The notes beneath the pieces were generated by a model. The model had not been told where the DNA came from. It did not search any database and worked only from the letters and a program-made list of their open reading frames with translations. Position numbers and translations under genes: made by a program. From positions 37,138-101,137 of the forward strand of contig JADEXK010000011.1 in the NCBI GenBank assembly GCA_015207155.1: 64,000 bases of DNA. The letters are read 5' to 3'. This DNA comes from Nostocales cyanobacterium LEGE 11386. GTDB taxonomy: Bacteria; Cyanobacteriota; Cyanobacteriia; Cyanobacteriales; Nostocaceae. How positions within the stretch are numbered: position 1 is the stretch's first letter; each line of letters starts with the position of its first letter. Of this stretch, positions 33,904 to 41,403 are shown piece by piece.

Positions 33904-35214
33904 ATGACATCCCCTGAGCCTCAAACTGATTTTGAAGATAATCTTCCCCAAACCTCATTTGATTCATCACCAAAACAACGACGGTGGCCGCGATTATTAT
34001 TAGCTTTCACACTAATCATAGGGGGTGGAACAGCGATAATTTGGCGTGTACTCACTCCTACACATCAAGTACCATCTGCTAAGGTTCAAACTCCCGGGGT
34101 AAGAGTCAAGGTATCGCCAGTGCAACTTGGCACAGTTGAGGAAAGTTCAGACTTTGTTGTTAACCTAGAGTCCCAGCGTTCAGTGCCGATGCAGTCAAAA
34201 ATTCCAGGTCAAGTTACCCAAATATTTGTTAAAGCGGGAGAGCAAGTTGCAGCAGGAACAGCAATTATTCAAGTAGATTCTAGACCAGCAACAATCGGTG
34301 AAATTAATGCGGCTAATCAGGCAACTGTGGCACAACGGGAAAATGCGCGTGCTAAACTCCAATCTTTGGCAGCAGCACAGCAATCCCAAGTTGTGGATTT
34401 GCAATTGAAGCAAAAGGATTATGAAAGGTATGCTGACCTAGCAGATCAAGGAGCTGTGTCTCGACAAACCAGGGATCAGTATGCTAACAGGCTCGCTACA
34501 GCTAAAGCTAATCTTGATGCCATCAATTCCCAAATTAAAGGACAGCAAGCCACTATCATGCAGCTTGAAACAGCCTTGCAACAAGCCGAGGCAAATATTA
34601 AAAAACAACAACTCCAGCCCCAGCGTTATAGAATAACAGCACCCTTTAGCGGTACAGTCAGTGATATGCCAGTGAAAGTAGGGGATGTAGTGGATACTTT
34701 CACACCACTGGTTACTGTGTCTCAAAACCAACCTTTAGAAGTCAACATTTCTGTTCCACCAGAACAAGACTCCCAATTACGTAAGGGAATGCCTGTAGAG
34801 ATTTTGAATACACAAAGTCAAGTTTTAGAGACTAGTCAAGTATCTTTAATTGCTCCCAATACCAATAATGAGCGCCAATCAATTCTGATCAAAGCACTTT
34901 TTAATAATTCCCAAGGTCAACTAAAACCAAATCAATTAGTGCGCGCCAGAGTGATTTGGAACCAGCGTTCTGGGGTGTTAATTCCTACTAAAGCCGTATC
35001 TCGTGTAACTGGGGAAACTTTTGTCTATGTAATGGCAACTGAAGAGTCCCCGCAAGGGATATCTCAACTAGTAGCTCGGCAAAGGCGGGTAAAGTTAGGC
35101 AATATTAGAGAGGATAATTCCCAAGTTCTCGAAGGATTACAGCCAGGAGATAAAATAGTCATCTCAGGACTGTTGACTCTTAAAGATGGTATGCCGATAG
35201 TACCTGAATCTTGA
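33904..35214 (+). CDS. HlyD/RND-type periplasmic efflux adaptor
   Basis: A 436-residue membrane fusion protein. One N-terminal membrane helix (LLLAFTLIIGGGTAIIW), then lipoyl-like half (SKIPGQVTQIFVKAGEQVAA), a long coiled-coil hairpin at residues 140-235 rich in A, Q, K and E, the second lipoyl half (ITAPFSGTVSDMPVKVGDVV), and beta-barrel and membrane-proximal domains ending LEGLQPGDKIVISGLLTLKD. It would link an inner-membrane RND pump to an outer-membrane channel, but no pump gene is adjacent, so it must pair with a pump encoded elsewhere. Confidence 0.92.
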   Translation: MTSPEPQTDFEDNLPQTSFDSSPKQRRWPRLLLAFTLIIGGGTAIIWRVLTPTHQVPSAKVQTPGVRVKVSPVQLGTVEESSDFVVNLESQRSVPMQSKIPGQVTQIFVKAGEQVAAGTAIIQVDSRPATIGEINAANQATVAQRENARAKLQSLAAAQQSQVVDLQLKQKDYERYADLADQGAVSRQTRDQYANRLATAKANLDAINSQIKGQQATIMQLETALQQAEANIKKQQLQPQRYRITAPFSGTVSDMPVKVGDVVDTFTPLVTVSQNQPLEVNISVPPEQDSQLRKGMPVEILNTQSQVLETSQVSLIAPNTNNERQSILIKALFNNSQGQLKPNQLVRARVIWNQRSGVLIPTKAVSRVTGETFVYVMATEESPQGISQLVARQRRVKLGNIREDNSQVLEGLQPGDKIVISGLLTLKDGMPIVPES

Positions 35215-35299
35215 TGAACTGCGATCGCAGCGCCGCAAAGTGCGATCGCTTACCAGATGCAGATAATTTTTGTATTCTAAATAACGTATTGTAATAAAT

Positions 35300-35334
35300 G
35301 GCTATTTCGCCATTCACAGCTAACAAATTATGAT
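35300..35334 (-). pseudogene. Fragment copied from rsmD
   Basis: 35 bases here match 37814-37848 inside rsmD at 34 of 35 positions, in the same orientation, with weaker similarity extending about 12 bases further left. In rsmD they encode HNLLAVNGEIA. No more of the gene is present. It marks a past duplication or insertion event near the toxin-antitoxin cluster. Confidence 0.75.
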
Positions 35335-35400
35335 GCGTGGTAAACGTTAGCTATATAGTTGAAAGAAAAAAGCTTTTGCCTTTCCTGCGTAATGTCGCCT

Positions 35401-35763
35401 TTAGAGTCTTTCCAAGGTTTCGACTGTTTTTTCATTTTTCACATTGCCTGTATTCAAAGTAGATATAGGCTCTAAAAGCATCATATGAACTTCCTCATAA
35501 GCGACAGGTTTATGTTCCACCCCTTGAGGAATAATCAAAAATTCCCCAGGATTGAGAACAACCTCATGATCACGGAATAAAATGATTAGCTCTCCCTTTA
35601 AAACGTAAAAAAGCTCGTCTTCATTTTGATGATGATGCCAGACAAACTCTCCTTTAAGCTTGACAAGTTTGACCTGTTGGCCATTCAACTCACCAACAAT
35701 TTTAGGACTCCAGTGGTCAGAAAATAATTCAAATTTTTGGGCTAGATTTACCTTTTCTATCAT
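35401..35763 (-). CDS. Small cupin-domain protein
   Basis: A 120-residue single-domain cupin. Motif 1 is HHHQNEDELFYVLKGE (metal ligands two His and Glu) and motif 2 is NPGEFLIIPQGVEHKPVA (final His). The usual metal site is intact. Many such proteins bind small ligands or isomerise sugars; the function here is unknown. The start codon lies at the edge of the 64-bp direct repeat (35761-35824). Confidence 0.88.
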   Translation of the reverse strand: MIEKVNLAQKFELFSDHWSPKIVGELNGQQVKLVKLKGEFVWHHHQNEDELFYVLKGELIILFRDHEVVLNPGEFLIIPQGVEHKPVAYEEVHMMLLEPISTLNTGNVKNEKTVETLERL

Positions 35764-35824
35764 TATTATGCTGTTTTTATGACTCCATAGTCAGAGTACC
35801 ATGATGAAAGACTATTTTCCATTG
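35761..35824. repeat. 64-bp imperfect direct repeat, left copy
   Basis: Matches 37360-37423 at 52 of 64 positions, with the last 44 bases nearly identical (40 of 44). Both copies encode, on the minus strand, the peptide tail QWKIVFH-x-GTLT. Together they bracket 1.6 kb holding the DUF5615/DUF433, HicA/HicB genes. Confidence 0.8.
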
Positions 35825-35875
35825 ATGATTTACTAGCTCACGCAGAAGTTTTTTCTGTGAATAGTCGGCTTCCAT
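35777..35875 (-). CDS. 32-codon ORF sharing its tail with the nearby small toxin-like gene
   Basis: Reads MEADYSQKKLLRELVNHQWK and continues IVFHHGTLTMES. The last 15 residues match the end of the 58-residue ORF at 37379-37555, while the first half is different. It is either a tiny gene or a remnant left by duplication. No ribosome site is evident. Confidence 0.3.
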   Translation of the reverse strand: MEADYSQKKLLRELVNHQWKIVFHHGTLTMES

Positions 35876-36007
35876 AAAAAGTAGAAAGGCGTAATTATTT
35901 GTCAGATGTGTAATTCCTTAAGCTTGTTCCTTCATTAAGTAAGTATTCTTAATCAATCCAGATTACTCTTGACTACAAATTGTCATACATAAATTACTAT
36001 GGATTTC

Positions 36008-36361
36008 TTAGAATGGGATAGACATAATTTGATTAAACCACTCCTCAGCAGTAGAAGCTTCCCAGATGAGGATGAGTGCGTCAATTGCGTCACTGGTTGG
36101 CAAATTCTGGGAAACAATCAAAACTCCGGTACTAGTCTGCGACACTATAAACTGACCAAACTCAGCAGGCATTGTTTTACGATCATGAGTAACAAGAACT
36201 CTTCCCTCGCTAGCCGCTATCTCTAAAACATCTTGGTCTTTCTTTCCCTCAAGTCCTGCTGTATTTGCTGATTGAAAGTCAATGTTAGGTTGTTTACGTA
36301 TGGTGCCAGTTAAAATTGCCTGCTTAAGGTCAGCATCTGCCTGAAATCGAACTACCGTCAT
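36008..36361 (-). CDS. DUF5615 PIN-like toxin
   Basis: A 117-residue protein with the DUF5615 plan: an N-terminal acidic strand (FQADADLKQAI), then KKDQDVLEIAASEGRVLVTH followed by DRKTMP. The aspartates around QADAD, KDQD and THD are those expected for a metal-dependent PIN-like RNase site. It starts 2 bases after the DUF433 gene, the standard antitoxin-toxin order. The predicted effect is RNA cleavage when the antitoxin is lost; this is by family. Confidence 0.85.
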   Translation of the reverse strand: MTVVRFQADADLKQAILTGTIRKQPNIDFQSANTAGLEGKKDQDVLEIAASEGRVLVTHDRKTMPAEFGQFIVSQTSTGVLIVSQNLPTSDAIDALILIWEASTAEEWFNQIMSIPF

Positions 36362-36363
36362 GC

Positions 36364-36690
36364 CTAACTCTGCTTACGTAATTGAGCATGTTTGAGTTTC
36401 TGATACAAATGTAGATTTTTTTTTCTGAGAGACTGTTGAAGTTTTTCAAACTCTTCTTCACCTGTTTTTAAATAAGCATCGATGAGTTCTTGATTAGCAA
36501 GATAAAAGGCGATCGCACCATAAACCTGTTCCAGCGAGAGTAAGGGAAAATTTTGAGCAATGCTTTCGGGAGATTCACCATTTAAAAACCCATACACAAC
36601 TGATTCAAGAGATATGCGAGTGCCTGCGATCCAGTATCCTTGATCTCGTTGTTCTATATATTGCTTGGCTAGAGTTGGTGCTACTGTCAT
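36364..36690 (-). CDS. DUF433 antitoxin
   Basis: A 108-residue protein in which residues 8-75 match DUF433: YIEQRDQGYWIAGTRISLES, then VVYGFLNGESPESIAQNFPL and LEQVYGAIAFYLAN, a helix-turn-helix-like unit. The C-terminus is a charged helix (EEEFEKLQQSLRKKN) suited to wrapping the toxin. It is immediately upstream of the DUF5615 toxin and likely represses the pair. Confidence 0.88.
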   Translation of the reverse strand: MTVAPTLAKQYIEQRDQGYWIAGTRISLESVVYGFLNGESPESIAQNFPLLSLEQVYGAIAFYLANQELIDAYLKTGEEEFEKLQQSLRKKNLHLYQKLKHAQLRKQS

Positions 36691-36697
36691 AAAGTTG

Positions 36698-36865
36698 CTA
36701 GTTGCTGGCTAATTCGGTCTGCTGGTTTTGTGATTTAGCGAGATGAGGATATTGCTTCTGAAGTTCAAGGTAACAATTGACCAACTGCTTTGGGTCGTGT
36801 CCATACTCTTCAGAAATTATGTGGCGAATTTTTCGTATTTGGTTAATTGCCTCATCCTTCTTCAT
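36698..36865 (-). CDS. Small helical protein in the toxin-antitoxin cluster
   Basis: About 55 residues from the ATG at 36865, supported by AAGGAG 9 bases upstream; an ORF start at 36901 would overlap hicA. The sequence KKDEAINQIRKIRHIISEEY followed by GHDPKQLVNCYLELQKQYPH looks like two helices. It may be a small antitoxin-like or accessory protein. It sits between HicA and the DUF433 gene, 7 bases before the latter. Confidence 0.6.
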   Translation of the reverse strand: MKKDEAINQIRKIRHIISEEYGHDPKQLVNCYLELQKQYPHLAKSQNQQTELASN

Positions 36866-36897
36866 TATTTTGCGCTCCTTAAGCTTGCCGTCAAAAC

Positions 36898-37119
36898 TCA
36901 AGCAACGAGATAATATTCCTCAACACTTAGTCCAACATCTCGAATAATCGCCCGCAGTGTGCCTTTAGCTAACTCTTGGTGATCTGGAACAACAACTTGA
37001 GTAAACGGCTCATCCCTTCGCATAATAATATGACTGCTCTCTCTACGCTTTTGATAGAAACCAATTTTTTCTAGCACCTTGATACAGTCTTTTCCCGAAA
37101 TACTGGGTAACTTGCTCAC
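36898..37119 (-). CDS. hicA: HicA-family mRNA interferase toxin
   Basis: A 73-residue double-stranded-RNA-binding-like toxin. ISGKDCIKVLEKIGFYQKRR, then the catalytic His in SSHIIMRR, VVVPDHQELAKGTLRAIIRD all match the family. It overlaps hicB by 4 bases and follows it, so the order is antitoxin first, the reverse of E. coli. Confidence 0.93.
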   Translation of the reverse strand: MSKLPSISGKDCIKVLEKIGFYQKRRESSHIIMRRDEPFTQVVVPDHQELAKGTLRAIIRDVGLSVEEYYLVA

Positions 37120-37334
37120 ACCACCACCAGGAATGTTTCAAACTTGTCTTCAGGCACAGATAAGCCATCTTCCTCTAAAGCAGTCACGTAGCCTACAATA
37201 GCTTCCTTGATATTGGATAAAGCCTCTTCTTTCGTTTTTCCTTGACTAATACATCCCTTTAAACTTGGACACTCTACAATCCAATAACCATCTTCATCCT
37301 TGTATAAAATTACTTGCCTTGTATACTGGCTCAT
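37116..37334 (-). CDS. hicB: HicB-family antitoxin
   Basis: A 72-residue protein from the ATG at 37334; a TTG at 37346 is possible. The RNase-H-like HicB fold shows as VILYKDEDGYWIVECPSLKG then CISQGKTKEEALSNIKEAI. No extra DNA-binding domain is present, as in short HicB proteins. It neutralises HicA. Confidence 0.92.
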   Translation of the reverse strand: MSQYTRQVILYKDEDGYWIVECPSLKGCISQGKTKEEALSNIKEAIVGYVTALEEDGLSVPEDKFETFLVVV

Positions 37335-37359
37335 AGTTATAAACAATATAATTGTCTTT

Positions 37360-37423
37360 CATTATTATCAGTCTTCTGTCACTCCTTTGTCAGAGTACCC
37401 TGGTGAAAGACTATTTTCCATTG
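37360..37423. repeat. 64-bp imperfect direct repeat, right copy
   Basis: Partner of 35761-35824. It lies directly upstream of hicB and contains the last 15 codons of the small toxin-like ORF. Confidence 0.8.
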
Positions 37424-37555
37424 CCCTTTAAAGTGTAGAGAAGGATGTAGGAGATTTTTTTGCCAAAGTTGATATGCTTTTTGAGCTTTTTCTTTCATTT
37501 CTGGAGATAGCTTGGCATAAGCTTGCCAGAAATCAATCGTTGCGAAAGACTTCAT
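37379..37555 (-). CDS. Short RelE/ParE-like toxin ORF, probably truncated
   Basis: 58 codons: MKSFATIDFWQAYAKLSPEM, then KEKAQKAYQLWQKNLLHPSL and HFKG. This is the first half of a RelE/ParE-type toxin, in which L-S/P-x-x-x-K-x-x-A-x-x-A-Y-x-L-W-x-x-N-P-x-H-P-S-L-H-F-K is normally followed by a W-S-V-R-I strand. Here the strand is replaced by QWKIVFHQGTLTKE. The toxin is probably inactive. Too short for routine ORF calling. Confidence 0.6.
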   Translation of the reverse strand: MKSFATIDFWQAYAKLSPEMKEKAQKAYQLWQKNLLHPSLHFKGQWKIVFHQGTLTKE

Positions 37556-37673
37556 CTAAATCTCTCACTTTATTGGCTGCGATGTCTGCTTCTGTTTTGG
37601 CAATCAGATTATCTAATTTTCCTGATACCAGATCAGCACTGACTGTAAAAGATTTTAATGTTTTCAATATCAT
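37533..37673 (-). CDS. Small putative antitoxin
   Basis: 46 codons beginning MILKTLKSFTVSADLVSGKL and ending VRDLDEVFRND. It overlaps the start of the RelE/ParE-like ORF by 23 bases, the classical arrangement of a small antitoxin-toxin operon. The acidic helical C-terminus suits toxin binding. Not recognised beyond this. Confidence 0.55.
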   Translation of the reverse strand: MILKTLKSFTVSADLVSGKLDNLIAKTEADIAANKVRDLDEVFRND

Positions 37674-37702
37674 GTGGTTTTGCTTGGCTAATTGTCAGCA
37701 TA

Positions 37703-38248
37703 CTAATTGATAATTCTGTAAAAAGTCAGTGCAGTATTACCGTAAACCTTTTGGCGGCAAATTTCCCAATTAGGTATGACTGGCGGTGTCCAACCTTGGG
37801 GATTGTGTTCTACGGCTATTTCACCATTCACAGCTAACAAATTATGATCAGCGATCGCCTCTAACACTGGCTGATACAATTCACTAGCATAAGGTGGATC
37901 AAAGTAAATTCTGTCAAACTGCTTTCCTGATAAGTTTTTTAACTGCTGGATAACATCTCCGCGCCAGAGTTTCCATTGCTGTTCACCATGGGCTACCTGC
38001 TGCCAGTTTTGTTGAATAATGGCACAGGCTCGACTAGATTTTTCTATTCCTACAACTACACTGGCTCCTCTACACAAAGCCTCTGCGCCCATTGAACCAG
38101 TACCAGTACAGACATCTAGCCAGCGACAATCGGCAATTGTTCCCTGCCAAATATTGAACACCGCTTCCCTTACCCGCGCACTGGTGGGTCTAGTAGCTTG
38201 CCCTGGTATACTTTTTATCTGGCGATTCCCGTAAATTCTTAGTGTCAT
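37703..38248 (-). CDS. rsmD: 16S rRNA (guanine-N2-)-methyltransferase RsmD
   Basis: Methylates G966 of 16S rRNA. It carries RIYGNRQIKSIPGQATRPTS, the SAM-binding loop LDVCTGTGSMGAEAL and the catalytic motif FDPPYAS. The 181-residue length is normal. An internal 35-base segment is duplicated at 35.3 kb. It is the first intact housekeeping gene right of the toxin-antitoxin cluster. Confidence 0.95.
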   Translation of the reverse strand: MTLRIYGNRQIKSIPGQATRPTSARVREAVFNIWQGTIADCRWLDVCTGTGSMGAEALCRGASVVVGIEKSSRACAIIQQNWQQVAHGEQQWKLWRGDVIQQLKNLSGKQFDRIYFDPPYASELYQPVLEAIADHNLLAVNGEIAVEHNPQGWTPPVIPNWEICRQKVYGNTALTFYRIIN

Positions 38249-38261
38249 TGGTTATTAGCCC

Positions 38262-38330
38262 TTCTCTACGAGACGCTACCGCGGTAAGCGCAGCTATGCC
38301 GTAGGCTTTACGGCTACGCTCAGTGTAAAT
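38262..38330. repeat. GC-rich dispersed repeat
   Basis: Between rsmD and hisH lies TCTCTACGAGACGCTACCGC followed by GGTAAGCGCAGC and TACGGCTACGCTCAG. Parts of it are shared with 16.2 kb and with an in-frame insert at 39.46 kb (TAGCGTCTCG-x-AGAGA). Palindromic, non-coding. Confidence 0.7.
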
Positions 38331-38404
38331 CATTGGTCAATACTCAGGGAAAAACCATGACAAAGGACAAACAACAAACGACAAAACTCAAATTAAAAGT
38401 TGGA

Positions 38405-39040
38405 TTAGGCAGCAATTTTTTCACGGACTTGAGCAACAAAATTAGACAGGATTTGCAAGCCGATATTCGAGGATTTTTCCGGGTGAAATTGCACGGCTGT
38501 CAGGTTTTCCCGGGCGATCGCAGCTGTGATAGTTTGAGTCCCGTGGGTAACAGTTGCAGCCCGAATTTGCGGGTCAATTGGGTCAACATAGTAAGAATGA
38601 ACAAAATATACCCAAGGATCGGCTGGTAAATGCTCCCACAAAATGCTTTTTGGTTGCGTCAATTCTAGTTGGTTCCATCCCATGTGCGGAATAGTAATGC
38701 CTGGTTCTGGTCGAAAGCGGCGGACTTTTCCCGGGACAATTCCCAGTCCTGGTTGGATGCCTTCTGCACTTGATTCAAACAGAATTTGCAATCCCAAACA
38801 GATACCTAAGAAGGGTTTACCAGATGCGATCGTATCTTTAATGGGTTGTTCTAAACCACGTGCTCGCAGGTGTTGTACTGCCGGATCAAATGCTCCTACT
38901 CCTGGCAAGACTACTGCATCTGCCAGCGCCAAATCTTTAGGAGAATGAGTAATCTTAGGAGTAGCTCCAGCTTTTTCTAAACCTTTGCAGACTGAGTGCA
39001 AATTTCCCATATCGTAATCTACGACTGCAATGACTGGCAT
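38405..39040 (-). CDS. hisH: Imidazole glycerol phosphate synthase glutaminase subunit
   Basis: Supplies ammonia to HisF in histidine synthesis. A class I amidotransferase with nucleophile Cys in FLGICLGLQILFE and the His/Glu pair in VQFHPEKSS; MGNLHSV and the PGVGAF oxyanion segment are also present. 211 residues, complete. No other his gene is adjacent. Confidence 0.96.
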   Translation of the reverse strand: MPVIAVVDYDMGNLHSVCKGLEKAGATPKITHSPKDLALADAVVLPGVGAFDPAVQHLRARGLEQPIKDTIASGKPFLGICLGLQILFESSAEGIQPGLGIVPGKVRRFRPEPGITIPHMGWNQLELTQPKSILWEHLPADPWVYFVHSYYVDPIDPQIRAATVTHGTQTITAAIARENLTAVQFHPEKSSNIGLQILSNFVAQVREKIAA

Positions 39041-39098
39041 TGACCGACTCCTTGTAAATTTATTATGGAGACTTTTTCTATTCTAAATAATATTTCTT

Positions 39099-39632
39099 AT
39101 GGCGAAAAGAATACTATTAACTTCTTTTGAGATTTGGTTGAGTGATCAACAGTCAAATTCTGCGGATGATTTATTACTGGAAGTGATCAAAGTTGACTCG
39201 CTCCCTCATGATTTGAAATTTTTGCGGCGCTTACCTGTGGATGTAAATCTGGCTAGTTCGCAAGTAATTCAAAAAATCTCTGAACTGCAACCCGATAATA
39301 TTATTTGTTGTGGCATGGCTGCTAGTAGGACAAAACTCAGTCTGGAAGCCGTTGCTAGCTGTGGGGAAAGTGTTTTGCACCCAGTTGTTGATGTGGAAAA
39401 ATTAGTAACAGGAGCAACAGCAGTTGAGGTTAGCTACGACTGCGGTAAATTTGTTTGTGTTCGCGTAGCGTCTCGAAGAGAGGGACTGTACTATTCAGTT
39501 TTGAATTACTTGTGTCAAAATCAACTCGCAGCAAATTGTATTTTTGTCCATGTTCCAGTGTTAAATTCCGCAAATTTGCCAGGCATCTTGGCTGATTTCT
39601 TATTAATTATTAACAATCTGGCACTTTTATAA
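39099..39632 (+). CDS. Peptidase C15 (pyroglutamyl peptidase)-like protein with repeat-derived insert
   Basis: A 177-residue member of the pyrrolidone-carboxylate peptidase family. Elements seen are ILLTSFEIWL, the Glu in GMAASRTKLSLEAVA, the nucleophile region CGKFVC and the His in FVHVPVL. In the family the Cys is followed directly by N-x-x-Y-Y. Here nine residues (VRVASRREG) intervene before LYYSVLNYL. The DNA for them resembles the dispersed repeat at 38262. The insert abuts the catalytic Cys, so activity is doubtful. Substrate by family would be N-terminal pyroglutamate. Confidence 0.8.
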   Translation: MAKRILLTSFEIWLSDQQSNSADDLLLEVIKVDSLPHDLKFLRRLPVDVNLASSQVIQKISELQPDNIICCGMAASRTKLSLEAVASCGESVLHPVVDVEKLVTGATAVEVSYDCGKFVCVRVASRREGLYYSVLNYLCQNQLAANCIFVHVPVLNSANLPGILADFLLIINNLALL

Positions 39633-39673
39633 ATTCGTCTGCGTCTTTAGGGGGAAGAAATTTTCTAAGTATT

Positions 39674-41029
39674 ATGTTGTCATTGTTACTAGGCTTCACT
39701 CTCGCCCAATCAACACCAGCTACGCCACCCCCGGAAGAAGTGGTACAATCCCAAGAAGTACGTCCTTTACCAGGAAAACTGGATACTGTGCCTGTTTTTA
39801 ACAGCAATAGTCCAGAATTAGTATTGAAAGAAGGAATTTTACTTTCGACGTTTCCCGCAGATGGCAAAAAAGTGCCAGAGGCGCATCTGAATTATCCGTT
39901 TCGGGGGCGATTTGATGTTTTTGCTCATCATGTTGCGAGGGCTGAACCACCAGAGGATTTAAGGTCACTGCATCTAGGAATCATGCTGCATAACCCTGGA
40001 TCTGAACCAGTGACGGTAAATGTTTTGCAAGCTGCGAGTTATTTAAGTCAGCCAGATGCACCATTTATTCAATTACCAGCTTGGAGTCAGAATATCTTAG
40101 GTAACATTTTCGCCGGGCCAGGCGATCGCGCCACGTTTGATGTACTGAGAGGAAGGCGACAAGAGACTTTCCCTGCCCAAATTGTCATTCCCCCAGGGCA
40201 AAATCAGATGTTGCTAAATCTACCCATACCAGTAAAAGAATTAACTCCGCCTTTAAATGGCCGCTCTACATTGATGCGCTTGCGGAGTAGTGGCACAGTT
40301 TATGCAGCTAGTATGGCTTTATTTGCCCGTCAAAATGCCGATGGCAGTGAACGTGCGCCGACTTTAGCAGAGTGGCAAAATTTACTAGAAACTGGTGAAT
40401 TATCAACTCCACGGGATAGAGTTCCCACACCCTTAGATGAAACCGATAAACCCAGAATTTATGGACGTGTAGCGGGAGTTGCTCAAGGTTCTCAGTGGAG
40501 ATCCTTTGTAGTGGATAGTCCCAAAGCTAAATATTTAACTATTCCCCAACCAGGACAAAGGTTTTCTTACCCTCTGAGTAGCTTGCATGGTGGGACTTTA
40601 GGAACTAATCAAATTCAGAGTGCGCCAATGCTGGTACGTTATCCTGATACCGCCTATCGCGCTCATGGCAACTATGGCATTCAATATAGTATCAAGTTGC
40701 CTTTGCATAACACGACACAAAGTCCTCAACAAGTGAGTGTATCTGTGCAAACACCAATTAAAGAAGATAATTTGGTGAAACAGGGATTACGCTTTTTTAC
40801 CACAACAGCACCACAAGTATTCTTCCGGGGGTCAGTGCGGGTACGTTATAGAGACGACCAAGGTCATGCAAAAACCCAATTTACTCATTTAGTCCAAAGA
40901 AGAGGTCAACCAGGAGAACCCTTGGTTTTATTGAATATGCAACCAGGCGATCGCAGACTAGTAGAAGTAGACTTTATCTATCCGCCAGATGCTACACCAC
41001 CGCAGGTGTTAACGGTGTCAACTCAATAG
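39674..41029 (+). CDS. DUF3370-family exported protein
   Basis: A 451-residue protein with a short N-terminal hydrophobic stretch (MLSLLLGFTLAQ) that may be a signal sequence. The body has many beta strands: RGRFDVFAHHVARAEPPEDL, then LHLGIMLHNPGSEPVTV and YGIQYSIKLPLHNTTQSPQQ. The HLGIMLHNPG pattern with N-P-G/S is typical of DUF3370, a family of cyanobacteria. Role unknown; probably periplasmic or surface located. The annotated start follows the C15-like gene by 41 bases, so the two may be cotranscribed. Confidence 0.82.
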   Translation: MLSLLLGFTLAQSTPATPPPEEVVQSQEVRPLPGKLDTVPVFNSNSPELVLKEGILLSTFPADGKKVPEAHLNYPFRGRFDVFAHHVARAEPPEDLRSLHLGIMLHNPGSEPVTVNVLQAASYLSQPDAPFIQLPAWSQNILGNIFAGPGDRATFDVLRGRRQETFPAQIVIPPGQNQMLLNLPIPVKELTPPLNGRSTLMRLRSSGTVYAASMALFARQNADGSERAPTLAEWQNLLETGELSTPRDRVPTPLDETDKPRIYGRVAGVAQGSQWRSFVVDSPKAKYLTIPQPGQRFSYPLSSLHGGTLGTNQIQSAPMLVRYPDTAYRAHGNYGIQYSIKLPLHNTTQSPQQVSVSVQTPIKEDNLVKQGLRFFTTTAPQVFFRGSVRVRYRDDQGHAKTQFTHLVQRRGQPGEPLVLLNMQPGDRRLVEVDFIYPPDATPPQVLTVSTQ

Positions 41030-41038
41030 TTACTTAAA

Positions 41039-41277
41039 GTGAATTCGACGAAACCTAACCCCAACCCCTTCCCTGGTAGGGAAGGGGCAAAAAATCTCTA
41101 ACATGGTACGAAATAATAGGCTTAAAAAGCCTCTACGCCACTGGCTACAACACAGGGAACCCGCGCAACGCCGTGGCTCCTCCTTGCAGGGGAGCTAGTG
41201 CGGTCTTGGGGGTTTTCCCCATGAGCAACTGGCGTTGAGAGTTTTGGATAGGGGTTTTTTATATTTGTCAAACTCAC
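41039..41277. mobile_element. MITE-like element, copy 1
   Basis: Ends are imperfect inverted repeats, GTGAATTCGACGAA at the left and the complement of GTGAGTTTGACAAA at the right (11 of 14). The interior aligns along its length with the element at 45620-45804. Near the left end is a 10-bp hairpin (41065-41074 with 41078-41087, loop GGT). No coding capacity. It follows the DUF3370 gene and precedes the deiminase gene's 3' end. Confidence 0.7.
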
Positions 41278-41403
41278 GCTTACTTAGGTGGGAAGTAGGG
41301 AGTGGAATTCTTATTGAATGTAACTTAAGTATGCGGGAACTCCAAAAATTAAATTACTTAATTCTTACATACAAATATCTCCCCCATCTCCCCAAACCAT
41401 CAA

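Noticed and set aside
37474..37710. 78-codon plus-strand ORF between hicB and rsmD
   Set aside because: It is antisense to the overlapping 46- and 58-codon minus-strand pair, which make better biological sense.
39610..39867. 85-codon minus-strand ORF
   Set aside because: Antisense to the start of the DUF3370 gene with no ribosome site or domain.
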